Shown piece after piece: positions 23,600-35,644 of a stretch of 64,000 nucleotides of DNA. The notes below the pieces were generated by a model that saw only the letters and a program-made list of their open reading frames with translations, made no database searches and was not told where the DNA came from. The position numbers were made by a program, and so were the translations under genes. Source of the stretch: Sipunculus nudus (lineage: Eukaryota; Annelida; Sipuncula; Golfingiida; Sipunculidae); the NCBI GenBank assembly GCA_026874595.1, contig CM049309.1, positions 30,199,033 to 30,263,032 of the forward strand. Direction: 5' to 3'. Each line of letters opens with the position of its first letter. Positions within the stretch are counted from its first letter, which is position 1.

Positions 23600-24330
23600 A
23601 ATAAAGGGGGGGGGGGGGGGGGTAGGGGGAATGATCAATGTAATCATCCCTCCCCCTTTCGGAGAATAACTTTAATATGTTGCAAATAATATATTAAAAA
23701 TTAGAATTTACCCTGAAAAAATTTCATCTAAACCTGGTTTAAAAGTCTGTTTTGTCCCCGACTGTAAATTAAAATAGGTGGCCTAGCGGCAATTGAAATC
23801 CCTTTTGATAAAAATATAATCCCCCCCCCCCCCAGGAAATTTACAGATTATATAAAAAGAAGTCTGGTTAAAATGAAAACACCTTGGATCTAAAAAAATG
23901 TTATAAATATCTGTTTAAATCAAATAAATTTGATTGAAATAATCCCTGTTTGTATATTTTTATCACATAATTTTAAAATAGTGGACAAGGAAACAACACT
24001 TCTGTGTTGTACACCATTACATATATATCAAATAGGTAACGTACAAATGAACCAGTCTGGTTAAAAATATTCAAGCTCTTTTGTGTTGAAGGTGAAAAGA
24101 AGCCATTCCTGTCCGATGCGAACGACAAAAAATAGAACATGTCTTATTTTTTTCGTTCGAATAGCATCGTTCGGATTAGGTGTGTATGCACCAACATAAA
24201 ATAGTGTTTTATTTTTTCGTTCGTACAGCAAATTTTCGTTCGGACGTAAAATTCGTTCGTACGCATCCGGTGTGAAACCGCCTTTATAAGCAAAATATCG
24301 GATGCACTACAATATAGGCATTCTGGCCAT
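23600..24330 (+). repeat. dispersed repeat unit, copy 1
   Basis: After a G-run and GATCAATGTAATCATCCCTCCCCC comes an AT-rich body (landmarks GCAAATAATATATTAA, AATTGAAATCCC, GGAAATTTACAG). The right end is GTTCGTAC-rich and includes CATCCGGTGTGAAACCGCC. The whole is repeated at 24855-25560 with many small differences. The final 180 bp, rich in TTCGTTCG motifs, looks like the terminus of a MITE-type element. Confidence 0.75.
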
Positions 24331-24344
24331 ATATACATGTGTGT

Positions 24345-24361
24345 ATATATATATATATATA

Positions 24362-24400
<39 letters not shown>
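24345..24400. repeat. (AT)n microsatellite
   Basis: Interrupted AT run just right of repeat copy 1. Confidence 0.9.
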
Positions 24401-24407
<7 letters not shown>

Positions 24408-24854
24408 CGAATATTTCCTAACTTGTAAATTGATTTTCTCATTAATTTTTTATTAATAATAATTAATAATATGGTTTTCCCTGAGAGTAGTGTCTGTATA
24501 ATTAAAAATCATTAGGCCTTGCTTGTTACCAGCTATAGTCACGAGTGCACAGGTGACAGATTTACCACTGGCTGGACCCTGGTACCCATTTCAACATGCC
24601 TTTATAGATAATTGCGCAACTTGTTTTTTTTCAGCAGAACAGATTCTATTGCAACTCCTGTATTTGGAGTTTAATCAAAGTTTGAATCACTAATTAAGTT
24701 TGATTTAATTTTGATTTTCAAATCTGCAATATGATTAAGAACAGTCTGCCCACAGCTTTGAAACTTCTGTTTATATGCAAAACTTTGAACTGAAAATAAT
24801 ACTTTTATAATAATAAAAATGACACATTATAAAGCTGACTTATATATGGCAGGG

Positions 24855-25560
24855 ACGTCAATATGGGGGTGGGGGGGGGGGGGGATGGGAGGTGATCAAT
24901 GTTTTCATCCTTCCCCCCCCCCCTTTCAGAGAATTAAATTAATAAACTGCAGATAATATATTAAGAATGAGAATTTACCATGAAATATTTTATCTTAACC
25001 TGGTTAAAGTCTAAATGGTTTGTCCCCGATTATAAATTAAATAATTGGCCAAGCGGCGATTGAAATCCCCTTTGATTAAAATATAATTTTCCCCAGGAAA
25101 TATACATATTATAAAACAAGAAGTCTGATTTAGATTGAAAAATCGTTGGAGCTAAGAAAAAGTTATAACTATCTGTTTAAATCAAATAAATTTGATTAAA
25201 ATAAAAAATTTATCCCTGTTTTTATGTTTTTTTATCACAAAAATTTAAAACAGTGGCGAGGAAACAACATTTCTTTGTTGTACAGAATTATATATCAAAT
25301 AGGTAATGTACAAATGAACCAGTCTGGTTATAAATGTTCCAGCTCATTTCCGTTGAAGGTGAAAAGAAGCCATTCTTGTCCGATGCGAACGACAAAAAGT
25401 AGAACATTCTATTATTTTCGTTCGGATAGCACCGTTCGGATTTGGTGTGTATGACCAACATAAAATAAAGGATTTTTTTTTTTTCGTTCGTACAGCAAAT
25501 TTTCGTTCGGACATAAAATTCGTTCGGACGCATCCGGTGTGAAACCGCCTTTAGGCTCGT
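24855..25560 (+). repeat. dispersed repeat unit, copy 2
   Basis: It is colinear with 23600-24330 from the G-run (24868-24883) through GATCAATG, the AT-rich body and the CATCCGGTGTGAAACCGCC end. The left end preserves the phrase CAGGGACGTCAATATGGG, which links it to the copies at 425-570 and 51052-51280. Confidence 0.75.
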
Positions 25561-25829
25561 CACGACTACGTGATCTGTTGATATCAGGTTCCGTAACACT
25601 ATATAACTACATAAACGTGGTCATCATGGCCCACCTCGCGGACCACCTTAAAAGGGCTTGTATTAATATTTATAACAATGTGCGGTGAAGACATAGAACT
25701 GATCAAGTTCTTCTCCGGTCCGAGTAACGTACTCTGTTTTTTTTTAAAAGGCCTGAATTTTTATTATGGTTAATGAAAGAATGTAAAAGTGACTTAACTA
25801 TTCCAGATTTTAAAATTAAGAACTGTTGC

Positions 25830-26125
25830 ACACATTGACGGGCCATATTGAAGCTGTTTCACCATGTAACTAATTCTTATTGATCTAAACTGCATGGCTA
25901 CCAATACGTCAACGTATCTTCTTATAACATCGCGCATTGCAGGGTCTAGCGCCAAAAATACAGTATTGAACTGGTTTCATCATATCAACCATCTCCTGCT
26001 CATAGGTCCTCCAACCAGTCCTTACTTGTTAAGCCAGCAGTAAATCTATCACAGATTGCTGACAGGGGATTAGCGAATGTTTGCGCCAGAAATTTGGAAT
26101 AAGCTTCCGTCTACTCGGGGGGCGA
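25830..26125 (+). pseudogene. 3' tail of a non-LTR retrotransposon reverse transcriptase (LINE remnant)
   Basis: The frame at about 26082-26120 encodes APEIWNKLPSTRG, which matches the conserved 'AP-x-x-WN-x-LP' motif near the C-terminus of many animal non-LTR RT proteins. Preceding sequence in shifted frames (for example SAKNTVLNWFHH) is compatible with the same region. Only this tail is present and it has stops and frameshifts. The clade (Jockey or CR1 type) is inference. Confidence 0.45.
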
Positions 26126-26225
26126 ATCCAGGATTTAGGCAAAGGAGGGGTCTAACCCAGGAGAACTAAGGACAAACCTTAAAAAAAGGTCGCCAGGTCC
26201 GGAAAGGGGGGGGGGGGGGGGTTCA
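26115..26225 (+). repeat. fragment of a 'GGGGCGGATCCAGG'-type repeat
   Basis: GGGGCGAATCCAGGATTTAG is followed by AAGGAGGGGTCTAACCCAGG and an AAAAAAAGGTCGCCAGGTCC segment with a G-run. The same sequence of motifs is present in reverse orientation at 59214-59415, so this is a dispersed element, probably non-autonomous. Confidence 0.6.
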
Positions 26226-26229
26226 CAAG

Positions 26230-28023
26230 TACCTGCGTTCTTTTCTTCTTTTTCTACTCATCATCCTTGTTTCATATTAAATATATTTTTTTAAGGTAAC
26301 TTTTGTTTTTAACCTGTATTTTACATATATGGGGATTTTTCCGAAGTGGTATATATATATCATTTTTGCTATATGACAGCGGGATAAGAGGACCTGCACA
26401 CCTATGTAACATATGCGAGTCACTGAAGAGTAAATATGAGGATTACATCATGAATACCTTAGAGCAGAACTTTATTTTTAACAAATTTAACTTCTAAAAT
26501 AGGTAGATACCTGTTACAAGGACTAACACAAGGTGAGTCTCCACTGCATAAAATTTTGTTTTCATACTGAACATATACAACATAAACTATTGATTATTAA
26601 ACCAGGAGAGAGAGTCCGACACGGTCCATTCACGTGGTACATCCGAGGTGTTCTGATCAGGACCAGGTATCGTGGTAACATGACGACCAAAGCACGATCA
26701 GAATCAAAACACCCAAAAATTAGGTCAGTGTCCACCAAGTACCATGTGGTTAATTGCAACAGTTCAGAATAAATGTTTTGACATATTTTATTATTTTTGG
26801 GAGTAGAGCCAAGTTTCTTGTGTATCAAGCTTCCGACCGTTCTGAATAATAATTTGGCCAGATTTTCATCATATTTTGGAAGATGACAGGGGTATATGTT
26901 TCGATTATGCACATTCATTCGTTAATGTAGCTATTTATACATGATTACCGTATAATAGGCCACAATATTCAAAAGGTTCACTGAATTTTCCAAGATCCCA
27001 AAACACACTAAAGTTCAGGTCAAATATATAGGTGGCGCTACAAAATTCGTTTTGCGGCGCACAAGTTCTGATACTCACATGTTATTTTTATAATTATTAT
27101 TATTATGTTATTTCAGACAATCATACAATACATTATAATAATGTCCAAGCACACCTTCTTGAGAAACTGAGAAACTTCTAACACACAGACGACCGACGCC
27201 TTAGGATACCTTACAAGTGAGCACAATCTCACGTAATTTAGGTTTTACCTGTTTAAATTTCGCCGTTTCCCCGTGTGAACTTTCCGGCAAGTCGTGACAC
27301 CTGTTCCTGATCCAAAGAGCCAAAGAGCCCAAACACATCATGAATAACTTAACCGTGACACCCAGTGAAAAATCATAGAAAGTCAAGACCAGAGTTGATA
27401 GAAGGAAGCTAAATAAGACCGGATTCAAAGCCAGGTTATATAGTATACGTTACGGTGGTTCATTGTACACACACACACACACACACGCACACACTTTAAA
27501 GTTTAAGGCCGATTTAAGTTCGATCCAGAAGTTAACGTTGTGAATGAAAAGACAATAAATGTAAAACATTTGGAATGCAACAAAATAAAAATATGTTGTC
27601 ACCCAGTATATGTCTCTTAATGTAACGATGCTATTTTATGCGAAATATGAATTGTGTATTACCTAATTACCACGAGATTTCAACACCCTCCTTTTTCTCT
27701 GCCATCGATAGTGTAACGTTGTAATACGCTTTAAATAGGCCCGACCATCCACGGGTGTCATCAGTCACAGCTACCCCCTCTGACGGCAGCATGTGTAACA
27801 ACCAGTTTAATGTTTTGTTTCATTACTTTTTACCTGATAGCTTTGAGATATTCTTATCCCCTTAGATTGGAAGATTCCGCAAATTGCTGGACACAATCAC
27901 ATTCGGTTGTACAAAATTAGTTAGAGAGGATATGTGAAAAGAATATGTTACAACAGTTATACATGAAATGTTCATCGACACTGCCCCCTAACGTGTCGAA
28001 TATACAACCTAATTGTTTCAGTG
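26230..28023. other. no gene seen
   Basis: Unique-looking AT-rich sequence with a (CA)n run at about 27466-27494. Open frames of up to 118 codons at 26303-26918 have no recognised domain. Confidence 0.5.
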
Positions 28024-28697
28024 TTTTAATTTAAGCCCTAGCCTCAGTGACAAACAGTAGCTGTGTAGTTGCCAAATCTGCCAATAGATGGCTCCCCAAT
28101 CTGCGTCCCAGTCTGGTTCCAAGCAGTGGTCAGGTCACGCTGTTGCATATACCACCCCCTAGTGGCCAGGTATCATATTTTCCCTTTGTCCTTTGGAATG
28201 TTTGTTAGCAACTTACGCAAATGCCCAAATTTCGATTGAATTTTGAGAAGTTTGAGGAAATACCCAAAAGTAAATCTATGAAAATTTGGAGGTAATTTAG
28301 TACACCATAATAATATTTTCATTCAAAGGATTCGTCCCAGCGTGACATGCGGCTATTTCCTTTTAATTTAAGCCCTAGCCTCAGTGACAAACAGTAGCTG
28401 TGTAGTTGCCAAATCTGCCAATAGATGGCTCCCCAATCTGCGTCCCAGTCTGGTTCCAAGCAGTGGTCAGGTCACGCTGTTGCATATACCACCCCCTAGT
28501 GGCCAGGTATCATATTTTCCCTTTGTCCTTTGGAATGTTTGTTAGCAACTTACGCAAATGCCCAAATTTCGATTGAATTTTGAGAAGTTTGAGGAAATAC
28601 CCAAAAGTAAATCTATGAAAATTTGGAGGTAATTTAGTACACCATAATAATATTTTCATTCAAAGGATTCGTCCCAGCGTGACATGCGGCTATTTCC
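28024..28697 (+). repeat. exact 337-bp tandem duplication
   Basis: 28024-28360 and 28361-28697 read the same base for base from TTTTAATTTAAGCCCTAGCC to GACATGCGGCTATTTCCT. No reading frame of interest. Perfect identity suggests a very recent duplication, gene conversion or an assembly error. Confidence 0.9.
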
Positions 28698-29439
28698 TTA
28701 TTATAAAATCTTTTTTTCCGATGACAGCTTTATACACGCACATATCAGACATACATACAATTGTGGTGGCGGTCTGTGGTCTCTGATGTTACTGCTAGTC
28801 ATATATATCAAGATATATATCTCCTGCAAAAAATGGTAGTCTGATAGTGGGGAAACTACTGGAGATGACATCGTTACATTATGTTATCGCTGTCTAAACA
28901 AAATGTAAAAGGCCAAGAGACTTCCATGAGGGCGTAACCTTTTTCTTTTTTTTCTTTTGCCAATGGACCATCAGTTCAAAGCGAACAGGAGTCACCCGAC
29001 TAGGTTTTCAATGACCTGTCGTGTCCCTAACATAATTGTACCAGTCACGTTACAAGAAATGTCAAACCAATAATATTCTCAGTTGTTCGTTGAAGTTTAT
29101 TTGCTAAATTACAATGTACATATACCAATATACATGACATTTTGTCAAAAGTATATCCGGTACAACAAAAAAGTTTCACACTGTGATTCATACAGAAACA
29201 TCGGTACCACTTCTTAGTGTTTGCAAAACGAAATTCTCTTAAATTTGATTTAGGTTGTCAGTAGCCCATAGTAAAAGGAAAATAGAGTATAAGGAACGTA
29301 AAGGATACATCTTTGTTAGCTTACTATAGTGGTGATGATGTTTGCATATTACAACAGTTACGAAAAATGATATCCACTGCCCGTCCTATAAGCACAATTA
29401 TTTGAATATTTGAATGTTCAAACAACCTAGAGAAACAGA

Positions 29440-29445
29440 TTTATT
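29440..29445 (-). promoter_or_regulatory. candidate polyadenylation signal of the neuropeptide gene
   Basis: AATAAA on the minus strand, 205 nt beyond the stop codon of the peptide exon. A second AATAAA lies at 29101-29096. Position fits a short 3' UTR; which one is used is unknown. Confidence 0.4.
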
Positions 29446-29649
29446 TCATCAAACTGGTCCATCCGCGTTTTGTAAGATGTACATAACTAATTAAGCAGGC
29501 CTAATTACGTTATTGATTAAGTAACATGATCAATTGTGACAGTCAGAGACTTCATTTCACTCTTACTGCTGCAGGTGTTACCTTGCCTTGTCGTCAAGCG
29601 ACAGTTTTTTCCTCATTCAACTTTTCACGTCTTTTTTTCACGTCCTTTT

Positions 29650-30167
29650 TCATGCTTTGTTGTGGTAAAAGTCGGATTTCTGGAAATTCCTGAAACGATT
29701 TCCGTGACGTTTCAGGATGCCGATGTCGCCGGAACTCGCAGCACGGTCTTCAACCGTGAATCGTTTGAGGAATCCTATATCTCCGGACCCCTCCCGTTTG
29801 CCTGCTTGGTACTGGGCGTCGGCCCCGGATCTCCGGAGTATTCCTATATCCCCCGAACCGGCTCTCTTTTTTTCAAGTAAGTCGGCGTCCTTTTGGACAT
29901 CGTCAGCTTGGCTGCTCTCCCACTCATTCTTTTCGTAGTTGCTTCTTTTATAAATGTTGTTGGCCCCATTTCTCTTGTAGAATCCGATGTCACCAGGACC
30001 TGCCCACGCGCGCTTGTATGCGTCGGCTGAGTCAGCGGAGTTGTGCTGCTTGTTCGCCAGACGACGCTCACGAAGTTCCGCCATAATATTGCTGAACAGC
30101 TTTGCCAAGGCCATGTCCCGGGGGCTGCTGGCTTGTTGCCCTTGGTTACGTTTGTAGTACCGTGTTT
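29650..30167 (-). CDS. neuropeptide precursor, peptide-bearing last coding exon (GDIG peptides)
   Basis: The acceptor is ATGTTTTGCAG|AAACACGG (30167/30168) and the stop TGA is at 29652-29650. The exon's first two bases complete a Glu codon with the last base of exon 35193-35336, giving a 216-residue precursor. KR/RR sites release AWAGPGDIGFY (98-108), NGANNIY (111-117), AGSGDIGIL (147-155), SGADAQYQA followed by GKR (158-169, so probably C-terminally amidated), EGSGDIGFL (170-178) and AASSGDIGIL (187-196, after a single Arg). An acidic spacer lies at about 120-143. A basic-flanked helix-like segment at 63-79 (ALAKLFSNIMAELRER) precedes the peptides. Repeated paralogous peptides bounded by dibasic sites after a signal peptide are diagnostic of a secreted neuropeptide or hormone precursor. 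I do not recognise the GDIG family by name; it may match a described molluscan precursor that I cannot recall. Confidence 0.85.
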
Positions 30168-31075
30168 CTGCAAAACATATAAAATTGTACCGTATGGTTC
30201 ACTTGTAGCTATTATAACTTATAGTTATCCAGTGCCCTTTTCTGTGTTTTTATGAACGTAATGCCTTAAGTTAAATAACAACAAATAAAATCACACCTAT
30301 TGATTAATTAACATTTAAAATATGCTACATACACATTCCCCAATTCCTATCTTCGGGCATCTACATTACTAAGCCATGATAGCTGAATATTCATTCGAAA
30401 TGCTTGTGTATTTGAGTTGATCATGTCATCACGATGTCGGCTTGTTTACATAAGTACATTGACATGCACACTGAAAGCGGGCTAAAATCTATAGTGTTTT
30501 TAACATCGCAGGAAGATAGGCATATGAACTAAGGAAAAGGGTTTAATTAAGATTGAACACATTTGCTCGGACAGTTGACAAGGGAGGGGTTTTCTGGTAT
30601 TTCTAATAACACTTATAAATGTTCAATTACATTGTGTCCTGTGAAATCGCCCACACCCAGTTTAACTGAGCGATATTCAGGAGATAAACCATATATTATT
30701 GAAGAAAACGTAGATGGTTGTTTAACATTAGAGCCTCGTCAGACGTCAGGGATACACAACATGTTATTCTAGCATTCAAGCATTATTCATTTTAACCGGG
30801 ATATTAGCTCATTTTCCTGAAAGTCGTCTGAACTATAGCGAGCACGCATTGTCCGTCGTCTGCCCGGCCACCGGTCTTCTGGTTTTTTAACAGGGCACAT
30901 ATCGTAATGGTTGGACCTAGAAACTTAACATCCTTGGTGGTATTAAACAGGTCTCCTTGGAAAATCCGAATTTATGTCACTTATGTGGTCCGAGTTATGA
31001 GGCTTGCTCGTGCAACCCAGAATAATTAAGCTCCTGTATCTCAATAAGTATTGCATGGGTTGCCATGTTTCTTGC
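30168..31075. other. neuropeptide gene intron, no feature seen
   Basis: Start of the 5-kb intron between the peptide exon and the signal-peptide exon. No exon or clear repeat was recognised. Confidence 0.5.
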
Positions 31076-31079
31076 TTTT

Positions 31080-31625
31080 CCTGGACAGTGTCATCAGCTG
31101 CTAAAGACTGGTGGCAGCAACTGTATTTTTTTTTTAATTTTTACGCCCTTGTCTCTGTTTTGAGAGCAATCTTATTAGTTTCTCAGCTGTGGTTTCACCT
31201 GGTGTCCTAACACCTTTTTTATATTTATTGGTCGTGACTGGTTTTATCAGTTCCTGAAGACTGGTGGAGTCAATTGTATTTTTTCTCTATTTTAACGTAT
31301 CTTTATCTTTTTCGAGACTGCCAAATTACATCAACTGTATCTGTTTCTACTTTGTGGTTTCATCTGGTGTCCTTGAAACTTGTTTTCTTATTGATCATTA
31401 TAAGTTTTATCAGTTGCTGAAGACTACTGGCGCCACCTGTATATTTTCTATTTTGCCGTTTTTCCCCTTTTTTGGCGAACGACAAGTAACAGCAATTTTA
31501 TCAATTTATTATACTTGTGGTTTCCCCTAATGCCGTGAGGCCTTGTATCTTTATTAATCATGACAAATTTCATCAGTTGCTGAAGACTGTTAGTGCCACC
31601 TGTAATTCTTTTAAATTTTTCCCTC
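31080..31625 (+). repeat. diverged tandem repeat of about 155 bp, four units
   Basis: The phrase TTTATCAGTTGCTGAAGACT plus a following 'TGG..CCACCTGTAT' recurs near 31091, 31239, 31407 and 31568, each with a T-rich stretch and a GGTTTC.CCTGGTGTCC motif upstream. Units are clearly diverged. Similar 'CAAGGTCAAATCAGC' phrases recur further on, at 31888 and 32010. Confidence 0.7.
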
Positions 31626-33112
31626 TATTTTTGAGACTGGCAAATTACTAGGATTGTTTCTTAACCAGTGACATAAAACTTGGTGTGTTTATTAGGTTAT
31701 TTTTTACTTCAAATTTGACACCCCAGTTGTTTCTGCCTTATTTAAAGGAATTTGAAAGCTAGAAACCATGAACTTTAAGTGAAAAGTACCAAAGTACTAA
31801 CCCCTACCCCCAAATGTGACATAGGTTGTTTCTACAATGCTATCTGACAGTGTCAAATCTGGTGACCTAGACCTCAATCTTCAAGGTCAAATCAGCTAAA
31901 ATGTAAAGTTTTTGTGAATCTGATTATTTTTTAGTGTTTCATATTTTGTCCTCAAATTTGATAGAAAAATGTTTCAACCAGGTTCACTGAGAAATTGTGG
32001 CCTTAATCTCCAAGGTAAAATCAGCCTAACTGTACTTTGTCATAAGCATTTTTGTGATGCAATAACTTTGGTTTTTGCGTATGTGTCCCTTAACTTTTAC
32101 AAACAAGTTGTTTACACTAAGTTCTGGTGATCTTGACCTAGATCTTACTCTTCTCTTTTACAATCTGTATAGACCAGCAAATATTGGATTCAGTCTTCCC
32201 ATATGTACATATATGTGCGACCTATCATTGAAGAAAGAACACTTTCCACTTTGGTGTCAGAAGGTCAAAGGTCAAGATCAAATCTGAAGTTTTTAATCTC
32301 AATTGGGTTTTCAGGTAATTACATTCCTGTTGTGGATTTTAGTCTATAAGGTCATGTTTGAGCGTGATGACCCATATAGGTCACTTGTTTATATCTGCAG
32401 TGCAAATGTGCAAGTTGCACGGATAAAAAAGTAAGATTTTGTTTTCATGTGACATTATCAGCTTTTTAACTCTTACATTACGTTTCTAATCTTAAAACTA
32501 ATTGGTGCAGCATCAGGGCTGTGCCTGGTGTAAGACTGTGGAATTAATTTGGATAATTAGTTGGAGAAACCTTAGTGCTCTCATTACCATGACATTTATC
32601 AAAGGGAATCGGACTTTCAGGTGTAGTTGTATTCTCTGATAAAATGGAATGAAAAATACAGGCTGAAAAAGAACACGCCTTATCATGCAAATCTACCTTC
32701 CGAATTTCATTAAAGAAAGTATAAAAAGTGACATTGACAGCTCCCTCTTCATGCATTAATGTGACATATGAAGAGTAATATCTAAACAACAAACCAATGT
32801 TAAGTAATGGTATCCGATGATTAAAGCACCAAGCAATATTTTGGTACGTACTGTTTTGTTCTATTTTCATGAAAAGATGCTGCATATCAATATTTTAAAG
32901 GATGATAACGTACCCGCGCTGGTTATCTTAGCCAAACTAAAGATCAAACAGTTAGCTGATTGTCATCTTATTGAAAAAAAAATCCTGAAATAAACCATTA
33001 ACAAAGTCCACAGACAATTCCATGACTACTAATGAAAACGGTTTTGCACAGCATGTTTGTTGATTGCTAAATGTCCAAAGGAAGACAATCGTTGTGTATT
33101 CAGCCTAAGATA

Positions 33113-33116
<4 letters not shown>
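31626..33116. other. intron, no gene seen
   Basis: Contains CAAGGTCA/AGGTCAAGATC-type phrases (31860-32285) that look like an old degenerate repeat. No exon supported. Confidence 0.45.

Positions 33117-33157
<41 letters not shown>
33117..33157. repeat. (AT)n microsatellite
   Basis: About 20 AT units. Confidence 0.95.
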
Positions 33158-33158
<1 letters not shown>

Positions 33159-35192
33159 AACTCCAACTTGATTAGGAATCACCAAAATAACAAGTATAAC
33201 AATTATTTTACTGATGCCATATCTACAATGTCGCCTCTAAATGGCTACTGTGTCCGAAACAACCGGAATGTTGAAGCAGTAATGTTTATTTAAAACATTA
33301 TTCAAAAGAATAAATTATCACAAAAATGTCATTCATGCAGTATACAGTTCATTACAAAATTGTAAAATTGCCTTTTCAAATACTCAACAAGAATAATAAA
33401 TATCCTATAAAGTCAGCAGTTTCCAAGAGTTGTTAAACTGGAAAAAAAGAAATAATGAACGCCTAAAATAACTCCATTTAAATGTAAGGTACAGTAGCTG
33501 TAGGCAAGCAAAGCGGACATTGTAAATGGTCTATGGGTATCAGTGAAAGCGAAGAAATTGATTTAAAAACCCTATTAATAATAACTGAGAGAATATACAA
33601 AACATGTTAGATAATTAAAAAAAAACATTTGTATGCTCCTCCCACTCATCGGCAAAACGTGAAGTGTTATGATATGGTATACAGGGATAGACGCTGAGGT
33701 TCCATTCACACAAGCAAAACTTGAGCAGAACGGAACTAGCCCGCGTGCTGAGAGCCGCAAGACTGATAGAAGCACCAATTAAATTTGTCATCTTAATAGA
33801 AGAAGCCCGCCCCTGATTTTGCAAGCTATCCCACGGAGCCGTTTTGAATACACGTTCTTCCTGCCATTAACATGTTTACTGTAGATGGAGCATTGAAAAG
33901 TTAACATGGTTACTTGCGCCAGGGCTAAGAGAGAAACCGGTGCTTCGTTTCTGAGTCGACCTCTCTCCTAAATGTGTTTTCTGGACAGGCGGTCAAAAGC
34001 GCGATAGGGTGCTTATTGCTAATATTTCATTTCGCCATTGCCAATTAGGCCGAGACAGGTTTGATAGAGTGAGGTCCCTTTAAGTAGGATGGATAGTTAC
34101 TATGGTGCATTTGTACGGGCCCGTCACACCGGAATTTTATTTTCAAGCGAACAAACTGCAGGAGGTATCTGCTACAACGCAGACATACATGCTGCAGAAA
34201 ATGTCGTCATTTAATTTACCATTCAGGCCTCACTTTATAAAAATGGGACTGTAGAAATATGTAGGTTTTTCAAGTATTGTATAAAAGTACCTTTTTATAG
34301 CACCGGATCCAACAGGATGGTTCTTAAGGGAAGTAATTGCCAATTTTTAGTAAATATCCTTTTATGCGTCGGGAAATGTGATCATTATGGACAGTTTTAT
34401 TACTTTATACACCTTATTGTTTGACAGTTACATATATTAAAATACATCTTATTCAACTGTATTTGGGGTTTGACCTCTATATGATTTTAAAAATGATTAC
34501 TCCTGCCTGCCAGTGTGTACAGACGTGTTGACATTGTAAGGGGATTGTGTTAAAATCCTAAACTAAATTTTATTTTTTATACCTCGATAATCAATAACTA
34601 TCATCCCAGTTATGTATTGCATTTTACCTGCTCCATGTTTTTTATTTGTGTTGCGTTTTATATTTGGTCGTTATGTCTATTTCCCTTATTCGTGAATTGT
34701 ACTTTATACGAAAAAGTCGCCTTGGACGCTCAATTAAAAAAAAACTTCTGGAAACTGTGACTATATTTATAATGATTAATAACTTACTTATACTTGAACC
34801 TTGCTTGGTGATGGTTTCATGTTACTAAAAGTTGGTAAAATAGTTGATAACCATAAATGAAAATTGCATATAGCGTAAAGATATCACATACACTATCATC
34901 TACATAGGTCGGAAATAAGTATATAAATTTCGTTTGGTTGCTGAGGCCCTCATTTTTATGCAAAATTATAGTATTCCAGTGTGAATATGGGCTATTTAAA
35001 TAAGTGTGAGTAGCGATTTCAAAGACCTGTGACATATCGGTGATGGATACAACCCTTGTACTCGTGACGTTTCCTACTTTAGTACTTATTACTCACAACC
35101 ATTATTGTAAGAAAGTTCACTCTTACAACCATCACGTCACAGTTATTACAGGGACTAATTAAAGGTCTAGCTTCACACAGTAAAACATGTAC
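33158..35192. other. neuropeptide gene intron, no feature seen
   Basis: No recognised exon, repeat or mobile element. Confidence 0.5.
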
Positions 35193-35336
35193 CTGCCGAG
35201 TTGGTCCATTCAAGATCGAAGTCAGGATTCAGCGCGATCTGTCTGAGCGTCGGCAGGCCATTTGAGGAGACTGACACGGTCAGTGAAACCACCAACAACA
35301 ACACGTTGTATACGATCTGCCTCATTTTGGTGTAAT
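35193..35336 (-). CDS. neuropeptide precursor, signal-peptide exon
   Basis: The acceptor CTCCTCTTTTCAG|ATTACACC (35336/35337) precedes an 11-nt leader and ATG at 35325-35323. The frame begins MRQIVYNVLLLVVSLTVSVS, a textbook signal peptide with a basic start and a hydrophobic core, with cleavage expected around residues 21-23. It continues through LPTLRQIALNPDFDLEW to a donor GGCAG|GTACAT (35193/35192). The exon gives 44 codons plus one base (phase 1), which fits exon 29650-30167. Downstream of the junction is a RYYKR site that would end the N-terminal propeptide. The acceptor just before the ATG implies at least one untranslated exon to the right. Placing this exon and the peptide exon in one gene rests on phase, order and the fit of a signal peptide to a cleavable precursor. 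Confidence 0.8.
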
Positions 35337-35529
35337 CTGAAAAGAGGAGATTATTCATCTATTATTTATACAGGTATATGAAGATGTCCTTCTTTTCCGC
35401 ATAATTTGGGAGTCTATCACCCAAAGTGTGCGCTTGCATGTATTTGTGTGTGATAGCTTATTCAGCATTTAATTTATATCGTTTAGGGGTTAAAGAAGAA
35501 CAATGCACCCACGCTCACACACCAAACAA

Positions 35530-35530
35530 T

Positions 35531-35577
<47 letters not shown>
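35530..35577. repeat. (CT)n microsatellite
   Basis: About 22 CT units. Confidence 0.95.
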
Positions 35578-35580
<3 letters not shown>

Positions 35581-35644
35581 GGACGAGCTTCAGAAGTCCT
35601 GGGTGACGACGGTATGTAACCCTGGGCGCCGTACATGAGCATGG

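Noticed and set aside
1183-35336. Receptor and neuropeptide as a ligand-receptor pair
   Set aside because: Same strand and 20-kb distance alone are not evidence of pairing.
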